A DNA stretch of 64,000 nucleotides from Thermoflexaceae bacterium (GCA_015075555.1 JABTUD010000001.1:992001-1056000), one strand, 5' to 3'; shown: positions 8,401 to 17,354, numbered from the stretch's first letter. A program made the numbers and translations. The notes: generated from the letters alone by a model not told the origin.

Positions 8401-9104
8401 CCTGCGTCGACCCCGCCCGCGCGGGCGATTGCGAGGTCCATGAGCGCAAGCCGCTTATCAAGGGTGGCGTCGATGGTCCCGTTCCGAAGGTCGATGACGC
8501 AGCCGCCGATGGCGATCGCCTCATCAGGAACGACGTAGCGGGCGTGTTCGAGGAGAGTCGCCTGCACGTGTTCGACGAGGCCGGGGCTGACGCGGATGCT
8601 GAGGACCTCCTGGCTGGCGGCGGCTTTGAGGGCTTCGGCGCAGATGGCCGGCGTCAGTTCCGGGTCGGCGTCGTAGGCGGCGGCAACAATGCGCCGGGCA
8701 GCGATGGCAGCCGCCCTGGCGACAATGCCCGCCGACTGGCCGGCGATATCGTCGCGGATGGCCTTCGCTTCGCCGACTGCCTTTCGGAGCAGTTCGAGCA
8801 GGCTCGCGACCTCGTCGGCGGCCTGTTCTTGACCGGCAGCAAAGCCAGCCGCGAACGCTTCGTCGCGTACCGAGGCGGCCTGCGATTCAGCCGCGGAGAT
8901 AACCTGGGCCGCCGTGTGGTGAGCCTCGCTGATGCTCGCCTGAGCCTTCGCGGCGGCTGAGGCGAGCATCGCCTCGGCCGTCGCCACAGGAGCTGCGGGG
9001 AGCACGTCGCGCGTCGTCTCGCCGAGGACAAAGACCTCGCTGTGCTCCGGCGCTGAGCGGAGGATGCGGCGGGGTCTAGCCGACAAGCTCATCATCGCCG
9101 CCAC
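8397..9104 (-). CDS. fliH: Flagellar assembly protein FliH
   Basis: FliH is the regulatory stator-like partner of FliI. The protein has an Ala/Glu-rich helical N-terminal half ('AAGFAAGQEQAADEVASLLELL') and a C-terminal VATP/FliH domain ('IRVSPGLVEHVQATL', 'GGCVIDLRNGTIDATLDKRLALM') in which the 'GGCxIDxxxGxIDAxLxxRL' pattern is diagnostic. Start is a GTG at 9104 inside the end of fliG; ATGs at 9095 and 9092 are alternatives. It is placed between fliG and fliI as usual. Confidence 0.9.
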   Translation of the reverse strand: MAAMMSLSARPRRILRSAPEHSEVFVLGETTRDVLPAAPVATAEAMLASAAAKAQASISEAHHTAAQVISAAESQAASVRDEAFAAGFAAGQEQAADEVASLLELLRKAVGEAKAIRDDIAGQSAGIVARAAAIAARRIVAAAYDADPELTPAICAEALKAAASQEVLSIRVSPGLVEHVQATLLEHARYVVPDEAIAIGGCVIDLRNGTIDATLDKRLALMDLAIARAGGVDAG

Positions 9105-10098
9105 GCGCGATCACTATCTCTTCGGCATCGTCGAGGCGCCTGATGACGCTGACGATGCGCGACTGCGCCTCTTCGACCTGCTTGAGGCGAACGGGGCCGG
9201 AAGCCTCCATGTCCTCTTTGAGCATGGCTGAAGCGCGAGAGGACATATTCCGCAGGATTATGTCCTTCACGTTTTCCGGGGTTGCCTTGAGGGCGAGGGC
9301 AAGGTCGCGCACCTCCACTTCGCGGAGGATGCGCTGGACTGAGCGGTCGTCGAGGCTGGCGACGTTTTCGAAGACGAACATGCGCTTCTTTATCTCGTCG
9401 GCGAGCTCGGGTTCGTTGTCTTCGAGGGCCTCGATGATGGTCTTCTCGATCATGCGGCTGGATTGTTTGAGGAGATTGACGAGGACTTCGATGCCTCCCA
9501 CGTGCTGGGTTTCGCGTGCGGGCTGGAGGACGGCGCTGAGCTTGCGCCTGAGGACTGCCTCTACCTCGTTGACGATATCGGGGTGGGCGCGGTCCATGAG
9601 CGCGATGCGCTGGGCGACATCGGCGGCCGTTTCCGGGTCCATTGACGAAAGCACCTGGGCAGCCTTCTCCGCCTGGAGGAAAGAGAGGAGGAGGGCGATC
9701 GTTTGCGGGTGCTCGTTGGAGAGGAAGTTGACGAGCTGCTGGACGTTGAGGTGGCGCAGGAACCCGAAGGGCACTGTCGGGGATGTGGCAGAGAGGCGAT
9801 CGATGAGCTCGGAGGCCTTGTCCTCACCGAGGGCCAGGCGGAGCAAGTCCTCGGCATACTCGAGGCCGCCGAGGGAGATGACATTTCGCGCAACGGCGGC
9901 GTCCTGGAATTCGGTGACCACATCGCGGCGCTGCTCGGGCTTGAGCTCCCCCATGGCCGAGATCTCCCACGTCAGGCGCTCGATATCTTCGTCGCTGAGG
10001 TGGCGCAGGACTTCGGCCGAGCGCTCCTTGCCAAGGGTGATGATGAGCGCGGCGGCCTTTCGCCTCCCGGACAGCTTCTCCTCGCGCGGCGGGGTCAT
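9076..10098 (-). CDS. fliG: Flagellar motor switch protein FliG
   Basis: Rotor protein bridging the MS ring (FliF) and the C ring. The 340-residue sequence has the N-terminal 'KAAALIITLGKERSAEVLRHLSDEDIERL' region (KAAALIITLG near residue 13), the middle 'NEHPQTIALLLSFLQAEKAAQVL' EHPQT motif, and the C-terminal charged motor helix 'IKKRMFVFENVASLDDRSVQRILREVE'. It overlaps fliH by 29 bp and follows fliF by about 8 bp. Confidence 0.97.
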   Translation of the reverse strand: MTPPREEKLSGRRKAAALIITLGKERSAEVLRHLSDEDIERLTWEISAMGELKPEQRRDVVTEFQDAAVARNVISLGGLEYAEDLLRLALGEDKASELIDRLSATSPTVPFGFLRHLNVQQLVNFLSNEHPQTIALLLSFLQAEKAAQVLSSMDPETAADVAQRIALMDRAHPDIVNEVEAVLRRKLSAVLQPARETQHVGGIEVLVNLLKQSSRMIEKTIIEALEDNEPELADEIKKRMFVFENVASLDDRSVQRILREVEVRDLALALKATPENVKDIILRNMSSRASAMLKEDMEASGPVRLKQVEEAQSRIVSVIRRLDDAEEIVIARGGDDELVG

Positions 10099-10106
10099 GG
10101 CGACGG

Positions 10107-11666
10107 CTATCTGACCTCCTCGCGCATCCAGGTCTGGACTACATCAGCGACAGCGCGCGGGTTCGCCTCGGCAAGCTTGAGGACGCGCTCCTCTTTCGGG
10201 TCGCTGGGAGCTTCGAGGGCGGGGAGAGGGGCATGGGCGACAGCCTGGAGAGCTGCCACCTGCGGGGGTGGGGCCAGCGCGATCGCCGGTTGCGGAGCGG
10301 GCAGCGCCAGCTGGCGCTTGCTGAGTGAACGGAGGAGGAGCATCACGAGGACGAACCCGAGAATGACGGCAAGGAGAGGGAGCAGCAGCTTGAGGTACTG
10401 GAGGTACTGGGCGAGACCGTCCCCAGCGGCCATGACCATTCCTTCCTTCACGCTCACATCGAAGGGGAGGCGGGTGACGCTGATGAGGTCACCGCGCGTC
10501 TGGTCGAGGCCCACGGCGGCGGCCACCGCGCTGGTGATGGCGGTCTCCTGTGCGGCGGTGACGCTATCGTCGAGAACGACCGAGACGCTGAGCTTCTCGA
10601 GGCTGCCGGGCGCCCTGATGGTGCTCGTTGTGGTGCGTGGGATCTCGTTGTTCGTGGTCGTCTCGGTGCGCGAATACTGGCTGTTGCCGGTTCCACCGGC
10701 GCCCGCATCGGAGGTGCCGTCGTTGGCGCCGGTGCCGGGGACGTTGCCCACGGTCAGGTTCGAGCCGGTGTAGGTCTCGGTAGAAGAGGACGAACTGCGA
10801 ACCTGGACTCCCGTGCCGAAGGTGTCTTCGTCCTGCTTCACCGTATCGAAATTGAGGCGCGCGCGGATGGTGACCGCGCTGCGGCCATAGCCAACGACTT
10901 TGGCGAGGGTGGATTCGACATCGCGCTGGAGAGCGAGCTCGTACTGGCGCTGAAGCTCCATCTGGGTGGCAGTGGCGCCGGTGGCGAAGGGGCTATCGGT
11001 GGCAGCGCCATCAAAGAGCACATGCCCGGTCTCATCGACGATGGTGATCCCGGAGCGGTCGAGGCCTTCGACGGAGTTGGAGACGAGGTTGGCGATGCCC
11101 TGAACCTGGTCCTGGGCGAGCCGCCCACCCGGCTTCAACTGGAGGAGCACGCTGGCGGTGGTGGCCTTCTGGTCTTCTTTGAAGAGGGCGTCTTTGGGGA
11201 TAACGATGTGGACGCGGCTGCCCTTAACGCCGTCGAGGGTGTTGATGGAGCGCGCAAGCTCGCCTTCGAGCCCGCGCCGGTAGTTCACCTTCTCTACGAA
11301 ATCGGTTGTGCCGAAGCTCTGGCTGTCGAAGATCTCGAAGCCGACGCTGCCCCCGCTGGGAAGGCCCGACTGGGCGAGCTTGATGCGCACCTCGGCGACT
11401 TTGTTGGCGGGAACGGAGACCGTGGACCCGCCGCCCCCGATTTCGTAGGGGACGCCGTCCTTTTCGAGCTGGTCGGCGATGGCGGCGCTGTCTTCCGGGG
11501 CCAGGCCACTGTAGGCGACGACGAGGTTGGGCGACTTCGAGGCAACGAAGACCAGGTAGAGCACCACGATGGCGCCCGCGACCAGCGCCCCCAGGGCGAT
11601 CTGCCGCGACTGGGGCAGCTGGTTCCAGCGTTGCAGGATTGGCGCCAGCGGCGACCCTTCTCCCAT
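10107..11666 (-). CDS. fliF: Flagellar MS-ring protein FliF
   Basis: Membrane ring protein, 519 residues from the chosen ATG. Transmembrane helices lie at about residues 22-42 ('LGALVAGAIVVLYLVFVA') and 430-455 ('LLPLLAVILGFVLVMLLLRS'). Between them is the YscJ/FliF ring domain ('LVVAYSGLAPEDSAAIADQL', 'GSVGFEIFDSQSFGTTDF', 'SRVHIVIPKDALF'). The open frame runs 56 codons further upstream, but the start at 11666 fits the family N-terminus and has AGGGGTGAG about eight bases before it. It is the first gene of the flagellar operon. No clear -10/-35 pair was found in the 238 bp up to the divergent hydratase operon. Confidence 0.95.
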   Translation of the reverse strand: MGEGSPLAPILQRWNQLPQSRQIALGALVAGAIVVLYLVFVASKSPNLVVAYSGLAPEDSAAIADQLEKDGVPYEIGGGGSTVSVPANKVAEVRIKLAQSGLPSGGSVGFEIFDSQSFGTTDFVEKVNYRRGLEGELARSINTLDGVKGSRVHIVIPKDALFKEDQKATTASVLLQLKPGGRLAQDQVQGIANLVSNSVEGLDRSGITIVDETGHVLFDGAATDSPFATGATATQMELQRQYELALQRDVESTLAKVVGYGRSAVTIRARLNFDTVKQDEDTFGTGVQVRSSSSSTETYTGSNLTVGNVPGTGANDGTSDAGAGGTGNSQYSRTETTTNNEIPRTTTSTIRAPGSLEKLSVSVVLDDSVTAAQETAITSAVAAAVGLDQTRGDLISVTRLPFDVSVKEGMVMAAGDGLAQYLQYLKLLLPLLAVILGFVLVMLLLRSLSKRQLALPAPQPAIALAPPPQVAALQAVAHAPLPALEAPSDPKEERVLKLAEANPRAVADVVQTWMREEVR

Positions 11667-11904
11667 TCGTCTCACCCCTGCAGGAGGTAGCCTGCCTGTG
11701 ACCAAGAGCCTAGCTGGCGTCCATGAAGGGGCGTATTGGGCCTTCCCCGATTCGGCGATGGGCGGGGCGCGATCCGGGCAGCCAAAACCCTGATTTCTGC
11801 GCGGGCGCTTCCAGGGCGAATCGTGAGCAGGCACGGGCGGGGCCGTTTACGCCCTTGACCGGTTCCCGTATCGTTTGGTTCGCACAAAGGACAGGAGGAG
11901 TGGC

Positions 11905-12408
11905 ATGACCGAAGCCACAGCCGTACCCCTCATCACCGACGAGATGCGTGCCCAGATCGGGAAGGAATCCGAACCGTGGACGCTCGAAGTCGACAAGACC
12001 GCCGTCCGCATGTTCGCCCGCTCGGTGGGCCACACCGACCCGGTGTACTACGACGAAGCGGCTGCGAAGGCTGCCGGCTACCGGAGCCTGCCGTGCCCGC
12101 CCGGGTACCTGGGAACGCCCATCTTCGACCCGCGCACCAGCGACGCGACGTTCGGGGGGCGGCGGGGCGGGGGCCCGGGGCCCCAGCCGAGCCGGCCACT
12201 CAAGCGCGTCCTGAACGGCGGGACTGAGATCGAGATGCTGGAAGACATCTGCGCCGGGGATGTGCTGACGGCAACTTCGCACCTTGCTGCGTTAGAGGAA
12301 CGGGCAGGCAGCCTTGGCGAGATGCTTATCTCGACCAACAAGACTGTGTACAAGAACCAGCACGGCAGGGTCGTCGCAATCGTGACGGGCACCGGCATCC
12401 GCTACTAG
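11905..12408 (+). CDS. MaoC-like hydratase N-terminal (FAS1-like hot-dog) subunit
   Basis: A 167-residue hot-dog-fold protein of the FAS1-like dehydratase / MaoC N-terminal type: 'SVGHTDPVYYDEAAAKAAGYRSLPCPPGYLGTPIF' (HTDPVYYDE and the PPGYLG region), then 'VLNGGTEIEMLEDICAGDVL'. Such proteins pair with a catalytic MaoC subunit to hydrate enoyl-CoA. The start at 11905 has GGAGG seven bases upstream, better than the ATG ten codons earlier. It is followed after 14 bp by the catalytic-type partner and then an SDR. The substrate is unknown. Confidence 0.82.
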   Translation: MTEATAVPLITDEMRAQIGKESEPWTLEVDKTAVRMFARSVGHTDPVYYDEAAAKAAGYRSLPCPPGYLGTPIFDPRTSDATFGGRRGGGPGPQPSRPLKRVLNGGTEIEMLEDICAGDVLTATSHLAALEERAGSLGEMLISTNKTVYKNQHGRVVAIVTGTGIRY

Positions 12409-12422
12409 GAGGCACTGGAGCA

Positions 12423-12839
12423 ATGGCAACAACCTGGAACGAAGTGACCGAGGGGATGGAGATCCCCGCCCTCAAGAAGAACTGCAGCACGCAGCAGCTG
12501 GTGCAGTGGGCCGCGGGCTCTGGCGATTTCTACCAGATCCACTACGACAAGGACTTCGCGATGGGTACCGGCCTGCCGGGGATCATCGTGCACGGGGCGC
12601 TGAAGCACGCGTTTCTCGGGCAGCTCCTGCACGACTGGGTGGGCAACACGGGGCGAATCAAGAGATTCGGATGCAGCTACCGGGGCATGGACTACCCGGC
12701 GAAGGACATCGTTTGCAGGGGCGTGGTGAAGCGGAAGTATGAGGAGGGCGGCGAGAAGCTCGTGGACCTGGAGGTCTGGACGGAGGACTTCGAAGGCAAG
12801 AAGACCACGCCCGGCTTCGCCACCGTGCGCCTGCCCTAG
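12423..12839 (+). CDS. MaoC-like (R)-specific enoyl-CoA hydratase subunit
   Basis: A 138-residue hot-dog protein carrying the hydratase-2 motif: 'SGDFYQIHYDKDFA' with the catalytic Asp/His pair, followed by 'LPGIIVHGALKHAF'. This is the active-site-bearing half of a split MaoC dehydratase; the preceding gene is the companion half. The reaction expected is hydration of trans-2-enoyl-CoA to (R)-3-hydroxyacyl-CoA. The next gene, an SDR, could oxidise that product. Confidence 0.85.
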   Translation: MATTWNEVTEGMEIPALKKNCSTQQLVQWAAGSGDFYQIHYDKDFAMGTGLPGIIVHGALKHAFLGQLLHDWVGNTGRIKRFGCSYRGMDYPAKDIVCRGVVKRKYEEGGEKLVDLEVWTEDFEGKKTTPGFATVRLP

Positions 12840-12868
12840 CAATCACGAACAGAGAGGTAACGACCCCA

Positions 12869-13846
12869 ATGGGCAATCTGCTTGAAGGCAAAGTAGTCGC
12901 TATGACGGGCGCGGGGCGCGGCATCGGCCGCGAGTGCGCCCTGCTTGCCGCTTCGGAAGGGGCAAGGGTGGTGGTGAACGACCCGGGCGTGAACCCGGAT
13001 GGCTCGGGGCACGACGACGGTCCCGCGGCGCAGGTGGTAGCAGAGATCAAGAAGGCGGGCGGCGAGGCCGTGGCCAACTTCGCGGATGTCTCGACCATGG
13101 ACGGCGGGGAGAGCGTGATCCGCACCGCCCTCGATACGTGGGGCAAGCTCGACGGGCTCATCAACCTGGCCGCCATCCTGCGCGACCGAATGGTCTTCAA
13201 TCTCACCGAAGAGGAATGGGACGACGTTATCCGCGTCGACCTGAAGGGCCATTTCACCACCCTCAAGCCGGCCGCCGTGCTGATGCGGCAGCAGCGCTAC
13301 GGGCGGATTGTGAACTACTCCTCGGTTTCGGGACTGCAGGGCAACTCGGGGCAGGCGAACTACGGCGCCGCCAAGGCCGGGGTTGCCGGGTTGACCCGCG
13401 TTGCGGCGCGCGACCTGGGGCGCTATGGGGTGACGGTCAACTGCATTGCCCCCGGCGCTTCGACGCGCCTTACGGCGACGGTGCCGCAGGCGAGCCGCGA
13501 CCTCCGGGCTGCCCGGGGCATCGCCGGCGCGGGCGGCGCCGCCCCTGCTCCTTCCTCGAACCGCGCTGCCGAAGAGGCTGCAGCAATGAGAGGACCGGAT
13601 ATGGTCGCTCCCATGACCGTCTATCTCCTCCTCGATGAGGCCTGGAACATCAACGGGCGCATCTTCCAGGTGGCCGGCGGTCACGTTGGCCTGCTGCAGG
13701 ATATGTATCCGCCGTTCAAGAACATCTACAAGCACGGCAAGTGGACGCTCGATGAGCTTCGCATGCTTGTGCCGCAGCAGCTGATGGCCGGCGTGCAGAA
13801 CCCGGCGCCGCCCGCCGAAGACATGCAGATCCCCGGCAGAGGCTAG
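12869..13846 (+). CDS. SDR-family dehydrogenase, HSD17B4/3-hydroxyacyl-CoA type
   Basis: Classical Rossmann short-chain dehydrogenase of 325 residues: nucleotide-binding 'TGAGRGIGRE' near residues 13-22, the NLAAILRD strand, catalytic Ser in 'NYSSVSGLQGN' and the YxxxK element 'ANYGAAKAG'. After the core there is an insert with Ala/Pro-rich sequence and a C-terminal extension ('FKNIYKHGKWTLDELRML'), reminiscent of peroxisomal multifunctional enzyme type 2-like SDRs that work with MaoC hydratases. Third gene of the operon, so (R)-3-hydroxyacyl-CoA oxidation is the likely role. The specific substrate is not visible. Confidence 0.85.
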   Translation: MGNLLEGKVVAMTGAGRGIGRECALLAASEGARVVVNDPGVNPDGSGHDDGPAAQVVAEIKKAGGEAVANFADVSTMDGGESVIRTALDTWGKLDGLINLAAILRDRMVFNLTEEEWDDVIRVDLKGHFTTLKPAAVLMRQQRYGRIVNYSSVSGLQGNSGQANYGAAKAGVAGLTRVAARDLGRYGVTVNCIAPGASTRLTATVPQASRDLRAARGIAGAGGAAPAPSSNRAAEEAAAMRGPDMVAPMTVYLLLDEAWNINGRIFQVAGGHVGLLQDMYPPFKNIYKHGKWTLDELRMLVPQQLMAGVQNPAPPAEDMQIPGRG

Positions 13847-13875
13847 GGCGGCAGCCGGCCGCTGACGAGCTCACA

Positions 13876-13910
13876 CCCGGGCCCGGCCGTGCTGGCCGGC
13901 GGGGCCCGGG
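13876..13910 (+). terminator. GC-rich hairpin after the hydratase/SDR operon
   Basis: CCCGGGCCC and GGCC segments at 13876-13888 pair with GGCC (13894-13897) and GGGCCCGGG (13902-13910), with a four-base bulge. It lies just downstream of the SDR stop. No T-run follows. A U-less terminator is the likely role, inferred from position. Confidence 0.45.
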
Positions 13911-13953
13911 GCAAGTGCTCCATCGTGGCGCCCGGCGGGCTACCATGTAGCGG

Positions 13954-14772
13954 ATGGACGGTCTCGCAAACAAGAGGACAGCGCTACTCAGCCAACTCCG
14001 CTCATGCGAGCGGGTGATCGTCGCGTTCAGCGGCGGCGTCGATTCCACCTTCCTTGCGGCGATGGCGCACGAGGCGCTCGGCAGCAATGCCGAAGCCATT
14101 ACCGGGCTTTCGCCCTCTGTCTCGCCGTCTGAACAGGAGGAGGCGGGATTGCTGGCACGGCGCATCGGCATCTCGCACCGCTTCGTGCAGACGCATGAGA
14201 TGGAGAACCCCGAGTACGTCGCGAATGGCCCGATGCGGTGTTTCCACTGCAAGGACGAGCTGTTCGGCGTGCTGGGGGCGATAGCGGCCCAGGCGGGAGG
14301 GGCCGTGGTGGTGGATGGGACTAACGCCGACGATGTTGGCGACTTCCGCCCCGGGCGCAAGGCGGCCGCGCTCCACCGCGTGCGATCGCCTCTCCTTGAG
14401 CTCGGCTTTTCGAAGGCAGATATCCGCGAGCTGTCACGGGAAATGGGGCTACCGACCTGGGACAAGCCGGCGATGGCCTGTCTTGCCAGCCGCATTCCCC
14501 ATGGCTTGCCGGTGACGGTCGATGCGCTCGACCAGGTGGGAGCGGCAGAGGCGGCGCTACGCGCGCTCGGGCTGCGCCAGGTGCGCGTGCGGCACCACGG
14601 CGACACTGCCCGCATTGAGACCGGAGTGGACGAGATCCCGCTGGCCATTGAATCAGGCGTGCGCGAGGCAATCGTGGCGAGGCTTCAGAACCTGGGCTTC
14701 AAGCACGTGGCGCTGGACCTTGCCGGGTACCGGCAGGGCAGCCTGAACGAAGGCACGCCCCCAGCACGCTAA
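13954..14772 (+). CDS. larE: LarE-type ATP-dependent sacrificial sulfur transferase
   Basis: PP-loop enzyme of 272 residues: 'FSGGVDST' at residues 25-32, 'RCFHCKDELF' around 95-104, and Cys176 in 'KPAMACLASR'. LarE adenylates the pyridinium biscarboxylate intermediate and donates sulfur, from its own Cys176 in Lactobacillus plantarum, to make the nickel-pincer cofactor of lactate racemase-type enzymes. The same residue number is kept here by direct count. No larA, larB or larC gene is seen in the window. Its stop overlaps the stop of the convergent lipoprotein gene (CTAA at 14769-14772). Confidence 0.9.
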   Translation: MDGLANKRTALLSQLRSCERVIVAFSGGVDSTFLAAMAHEALGSNAEAITGLSPSVSPSEQEEAGLLARRIGISHRFVQTHEMENPEYVANGPMRCFHCKDELFGVLGAIAAQAGGAVVVDGTNADDVGDFRPGRKAAALHRVRSPLLELGFSKADIRELSREMGLPTWDKPAMACLASRIPHGLPVTVDALDQVGAAEAALRALGLRQVRVRHHGDTARIETGVDEIPLAIESGVREAIVARLQNLGFKHVALDLAGYRQGSLNEGTPPAR

Positions 14773-16109
14773 GAACCGGCGATTGCCTGCATGGCGCGGA
14801 GGGCGACCTCCTGCGAGGAACCGATGGCAAAGACCACCTCGTTCCCCGATGGTGCGACGGTGGCGGTGACGTTCCCCCCGGGCACGCGCGCCAGGCTAAT
14901 CGCCCCTTCAGTGGAGACCACGGCATTGACATCCTTGAGCAGGCTCTGCTGGGCGGAGGCGAACTCCTTCGCGTCACTGGCATCAGCGAATGCCAGCCGG
15001 AAGACGGCGACGCTCTCGGCGCCGTTGACGTAAACGTCGTAGTGGTCGCCGGCCCAGCCCTCGGCTGCCGTCACGGCCTGGAACGAGCGGACACGCAGGC
15101 GCAGGTAGTTCTGGACGCCGAATTCGCCCCATTGGCCGCCGGACTCCCTCTGCCAGCCGTTGCCGAGGGCGCCCGCGATCGCGGGGAGCTTCACCTCCCC
15201 GGGCTGCCAGCCGGAATCGAGCAGTTCGGGGTGAAGCGCGAAGGCGGTGCCCCGCGGCGGGTCGGCCAGCATGGCATCGACCCTGGTGGTCCCCTCCCGG
15301 GCGACGATGGTGCGTATCCAGCTGGCGCCCGTCGTGTAGGGGAAGAAGAGCTCCCGCGCAATCGAGGGTGGCACGTCGTTCGCCTGGGCGGCGTCTGCAA
15401 GCAGGAAGGCGCGACCAGAAGGGGATCTGAGGGACATGTACCGGTTCGCGTAGACGCCTTCATGCGTCACGGCATCGCCTTCGACCACTGCGGTCCAGGC
15501 AAGGTTCCGGTCGAGGTCGTCGACGATAGACTCGTAGACCTCATCGAGACGGAAGCTGTAGTCCTGGATCGCGTGCACAAGCTCATGGGCGAGCGTTTCC
15601 TCTTCCTGGCGGGGGAGACTATCGAAGTCGATGGCCGCGCCGTCATCGTGGACGACCCAGAGCTGGTCGTGGATGGGGGAGTAGAGACCGAGGATGGAAT
15701 CGCTGCCGAAGCTCTGCCAGACAGTGAGGTAGTCCTGGTCCTTTCGCAGGTGGCCCAGGAGCCTGTACAGCGTAGTGGTCTGGTCGAACCAGCGCCGGTC
15801 GTCTTCGGTGAGCAGGCGGTCGAGCAGTGCCGGAAGCTCAGAGCGGGCAACCAGCTCGGCTTTGAGGCCCGAGGGCATGGGGAGATTGCGAGCGCTGGCA
15901 ACGTTGGCAAGCATCTGTTGCAGCCCGGGCGGCAGATCGCTGGCCGCAGTGCCGGTCGCTGCGGGTGTGGCGGTCGTGCGGGGCAGGGCCGTATCAGAGG
16001 GCTCCGGGCTGACCGGCCGGTCAACGAGCGTCTTTTCGGAACAGGAAGCAACGGAGAGGGCAAGCAGGAGCGCCAAGACAAGGCCGGCGGGCGGCGCGAG
16101 TAGCTTCAA
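14769..16109 (-). CDS. Lipoprotein with HExxH metallopeptidase-like motif
   Basis: 446 residues. The N-terminus is a lipoprotein signal with lipobox 'SVASC' (Cys23), followed by a Thr/Pro/Ala-rich linker. 'LAHELVHAIQD' places HExxH at residues 175-179, and 'VVEGDAVTHEG' supplies Glu210, an arrangement HExxHxxQD...EGDA seen in a family of uncharacterised zinc-peptidase-like proteins. The C-terminal half, from about residue 330, looks like a separate beta-rich domain. An exported, membrane-anchored zinc peptidase is likely; the substrate is unknown. It is a single gene with no evident operon partner. Confidence 0.7.
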   Translation of the reverse strand: MKLLAPPAGLVLALLLALSVASCSEKTLVDRPVSPEPSDTALPRTTATPAATGTAASDLPPGLQQMLANVASARNLPMPSGLKAELVARSELPALLDRLLTEDDRRWFDQTTTLYRLLGHLRKDQDYLTVWQSFGSDSILGLYSPIHDQLWVVHDDGAAIDFDSLPRQEEETLAHELVHAIQDYSFRLDEVYESIVDDLDRNLAWTAVVEGDAVTHEGVYANRYMSLRSPSGRAFLLADAAQANDVPPSIARELFFPYTTGASWIRTIVAREGTTRVDAMLADPPRGTAFALHPELLDSGWQPGEVKLPAIAGALGNGWQRESGGQWGEFGVQNYLRLRVRSFQAVTAAEGWAGDHYDVYVNGAESVAVFRLAFADASDAKEFASAQQSLLKDVNAVVSTEGAISLARVPGGNVTATVAPSGNEVVFAIGSSQEVALRAMQAIAGS

Positions 16110-16265
16110 AGAGTCACCTCACAGGATACCGGCCCGGCCCTCGCCCGCCAGGCGGAGGACCGGACTCGGTCCAGATTACAAGAGAGGCACGGCAAGGATT
16201 AGCAAGGGCCGATCCGCCGGCCGGGGGCTTCCCCGGGCTGGCGCGGGGGGCGAGACTGTATCGCC

Positions 16266-17252
16266 ATGGGCCGGGTTTTCGTCAGCCGCCAGTTGCCCGG
16301 ACGGGCCATCGCCATCCTGCAGGAGGCGGGCCATGCGGTTGAGGTTTGGCCTGGCGAACTGCCGCCATCGCCAGGAATTCTCGCGGCACGCGTGCGCGGC
16401 GCCGACGCACTGCTCGCCCTCCTGACCGACAGGATCGACGCAGACTTGCTGGAACAGAGCCCGCGGCTGCGCGTAGTCGCCAACATGGCGGCCGGTTACG
16501 ACAACGTCGACCCGGGGATGGCGGCAGGCGCGGGCGTATGGGTGACCAACACCCCGGGGGTGCTGGCGGAAACCACTGCGGACTTCGCGTTCGCACTCCT
16601 GCTGGACAGCGGCAGGAGGGTGACAGAGAGCGCGAACTCGGCGCGGGCGGGGGAGTGGCGCACGTGGTCGCCCGGCGGCTTTCTTGGCCTCGATGTGCAC
16701 GGGGCCACGCTGGGCATCGTCGGAATGGGGGAAATCGGCCAGGCGGTGGCCCGGCGGGGGCTCGGCTTTGGGATGCGCGTCCTCTTCTGCGGGCGGCCGG
16801 GGCAGACGTCGAAAGCAGGACCACCCGGCACAGAACAGGTGAGCCTTGCAGAGCTCCTCGCGGCGAGCGACTTTGTGAGCCTCCACGTCCCGCTCACGGA
16901 GTCGACCCGGCGGCTAATCGGCGCACGTGAGCTCGCCGCCATGAAGCGGACGGCGTTCCTGGTCAACACCGCCCGGGGGAGCGTGGTTGACCAGGATGCG
17001 CTGGTGAAGGCGCTCGTGACTGGCGAGATCGCAGGGGCCGCTCTCGATGTCACCGACCCGGAACCGCTGCCCGGGGGACATGCGCTCTATTCCCTGCCAA
17101 ACGTGGTGGTGACACCACACATCGCAAGCGCAAGCGTCGCCACGCGGTCGCGGATGGCAGAAATGGCGGCCGCAAACATCGTGGCAGTGCTGGCTGGCGA
17201 ACAGCCACCGAACGCCGTCAACCGTCCGCAGAGTCCGCGGCGCCTGCCGTAG
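16266..17252 (+). CDS. D-isomer-specific 2-hydroxyacid dehydrogenase (glyoxylate/hydroxypyruvate reductase-like)
   Basis: A 328-residue D-2-hydroxyacid dehydrogenase. The NAD(P)-binding motif 'LGIVGMGEIGQAVARR' lies near residue 148. The signature 'MKRTAFLVNTARGSVVDQDAL' (seen as NTARGSVVDQ), the catalytic Arg in that segment, Glu in 'DVTDPEPLP' and His in 'VVTPHIASAS' are all present. The N-terminus 'MGRVFVSRQLPGRAI' and 'NMAAGYDNVD' is close to the GyaR/glycerate dehydrogenase group. Expected reaction: reduction of glyoxylate or hydroxypyruvate. Confidence 0.88.
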   Translation: MGRVFVSRQLPGRAIAILQEAGHAVEVWPGELPPSPGILAARVRGADALLALLTDRIDADLLEQSPRLRVVANMAAGYDNVDPGMAAGAGVWVTNTPGVLAETTADFAFALLLDSGRRVTESANSARAGEWRTWSPGGFLGLDVHGATLGIVGMGEIGQAVARRGLGFGMRVLFCGRPGQTSKAGPPGTEQVSLAELLAASDFVSLHVPLTESTRRLIGARELAAMKRTAFLVNTARGSVVDQDALVKALVTGEIAGAALDVTDPEPLPGGHALYSLPNVVVTPHIASASVATRSRMAEMAAANIVAVLAGEQPPNAVNRPQSPRRLP

Positions 17253-17280
17253 GCACGGTCATGGATTGCCAGCATATTGC

Positions 17281-17309
17281 TTGACAGGCGCCAGCAGGCG
17301 ATCTAGTTT
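17281..17309 (+). promoter_or_regulatory. Putative sigma-70 promoter for the short leader ORF
   Basis: TTGACA at 17281-17286, a 17-base spacer, then TAGTTT at 17304-17309. The -35 is perfect and the -10 weak (3 of 6). It stands about 45 bp before the Shine-Dalgarno of a 14-codon ORF, which supports it. A second TTGACA occurs at 17536-17541 without a good -10. Confidence 0.4.
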
Positions 17310-17354
17310 CGCGGTGGCCCCAGGGCCGCAGGATCTCCCGATTGGAGGCTTGCG

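Noticed and set aside
11855-11860. TTGACC as a -35 for the hydratase operon
   Set aside because: No acceptable -10 lies 16-18 bases downstream.
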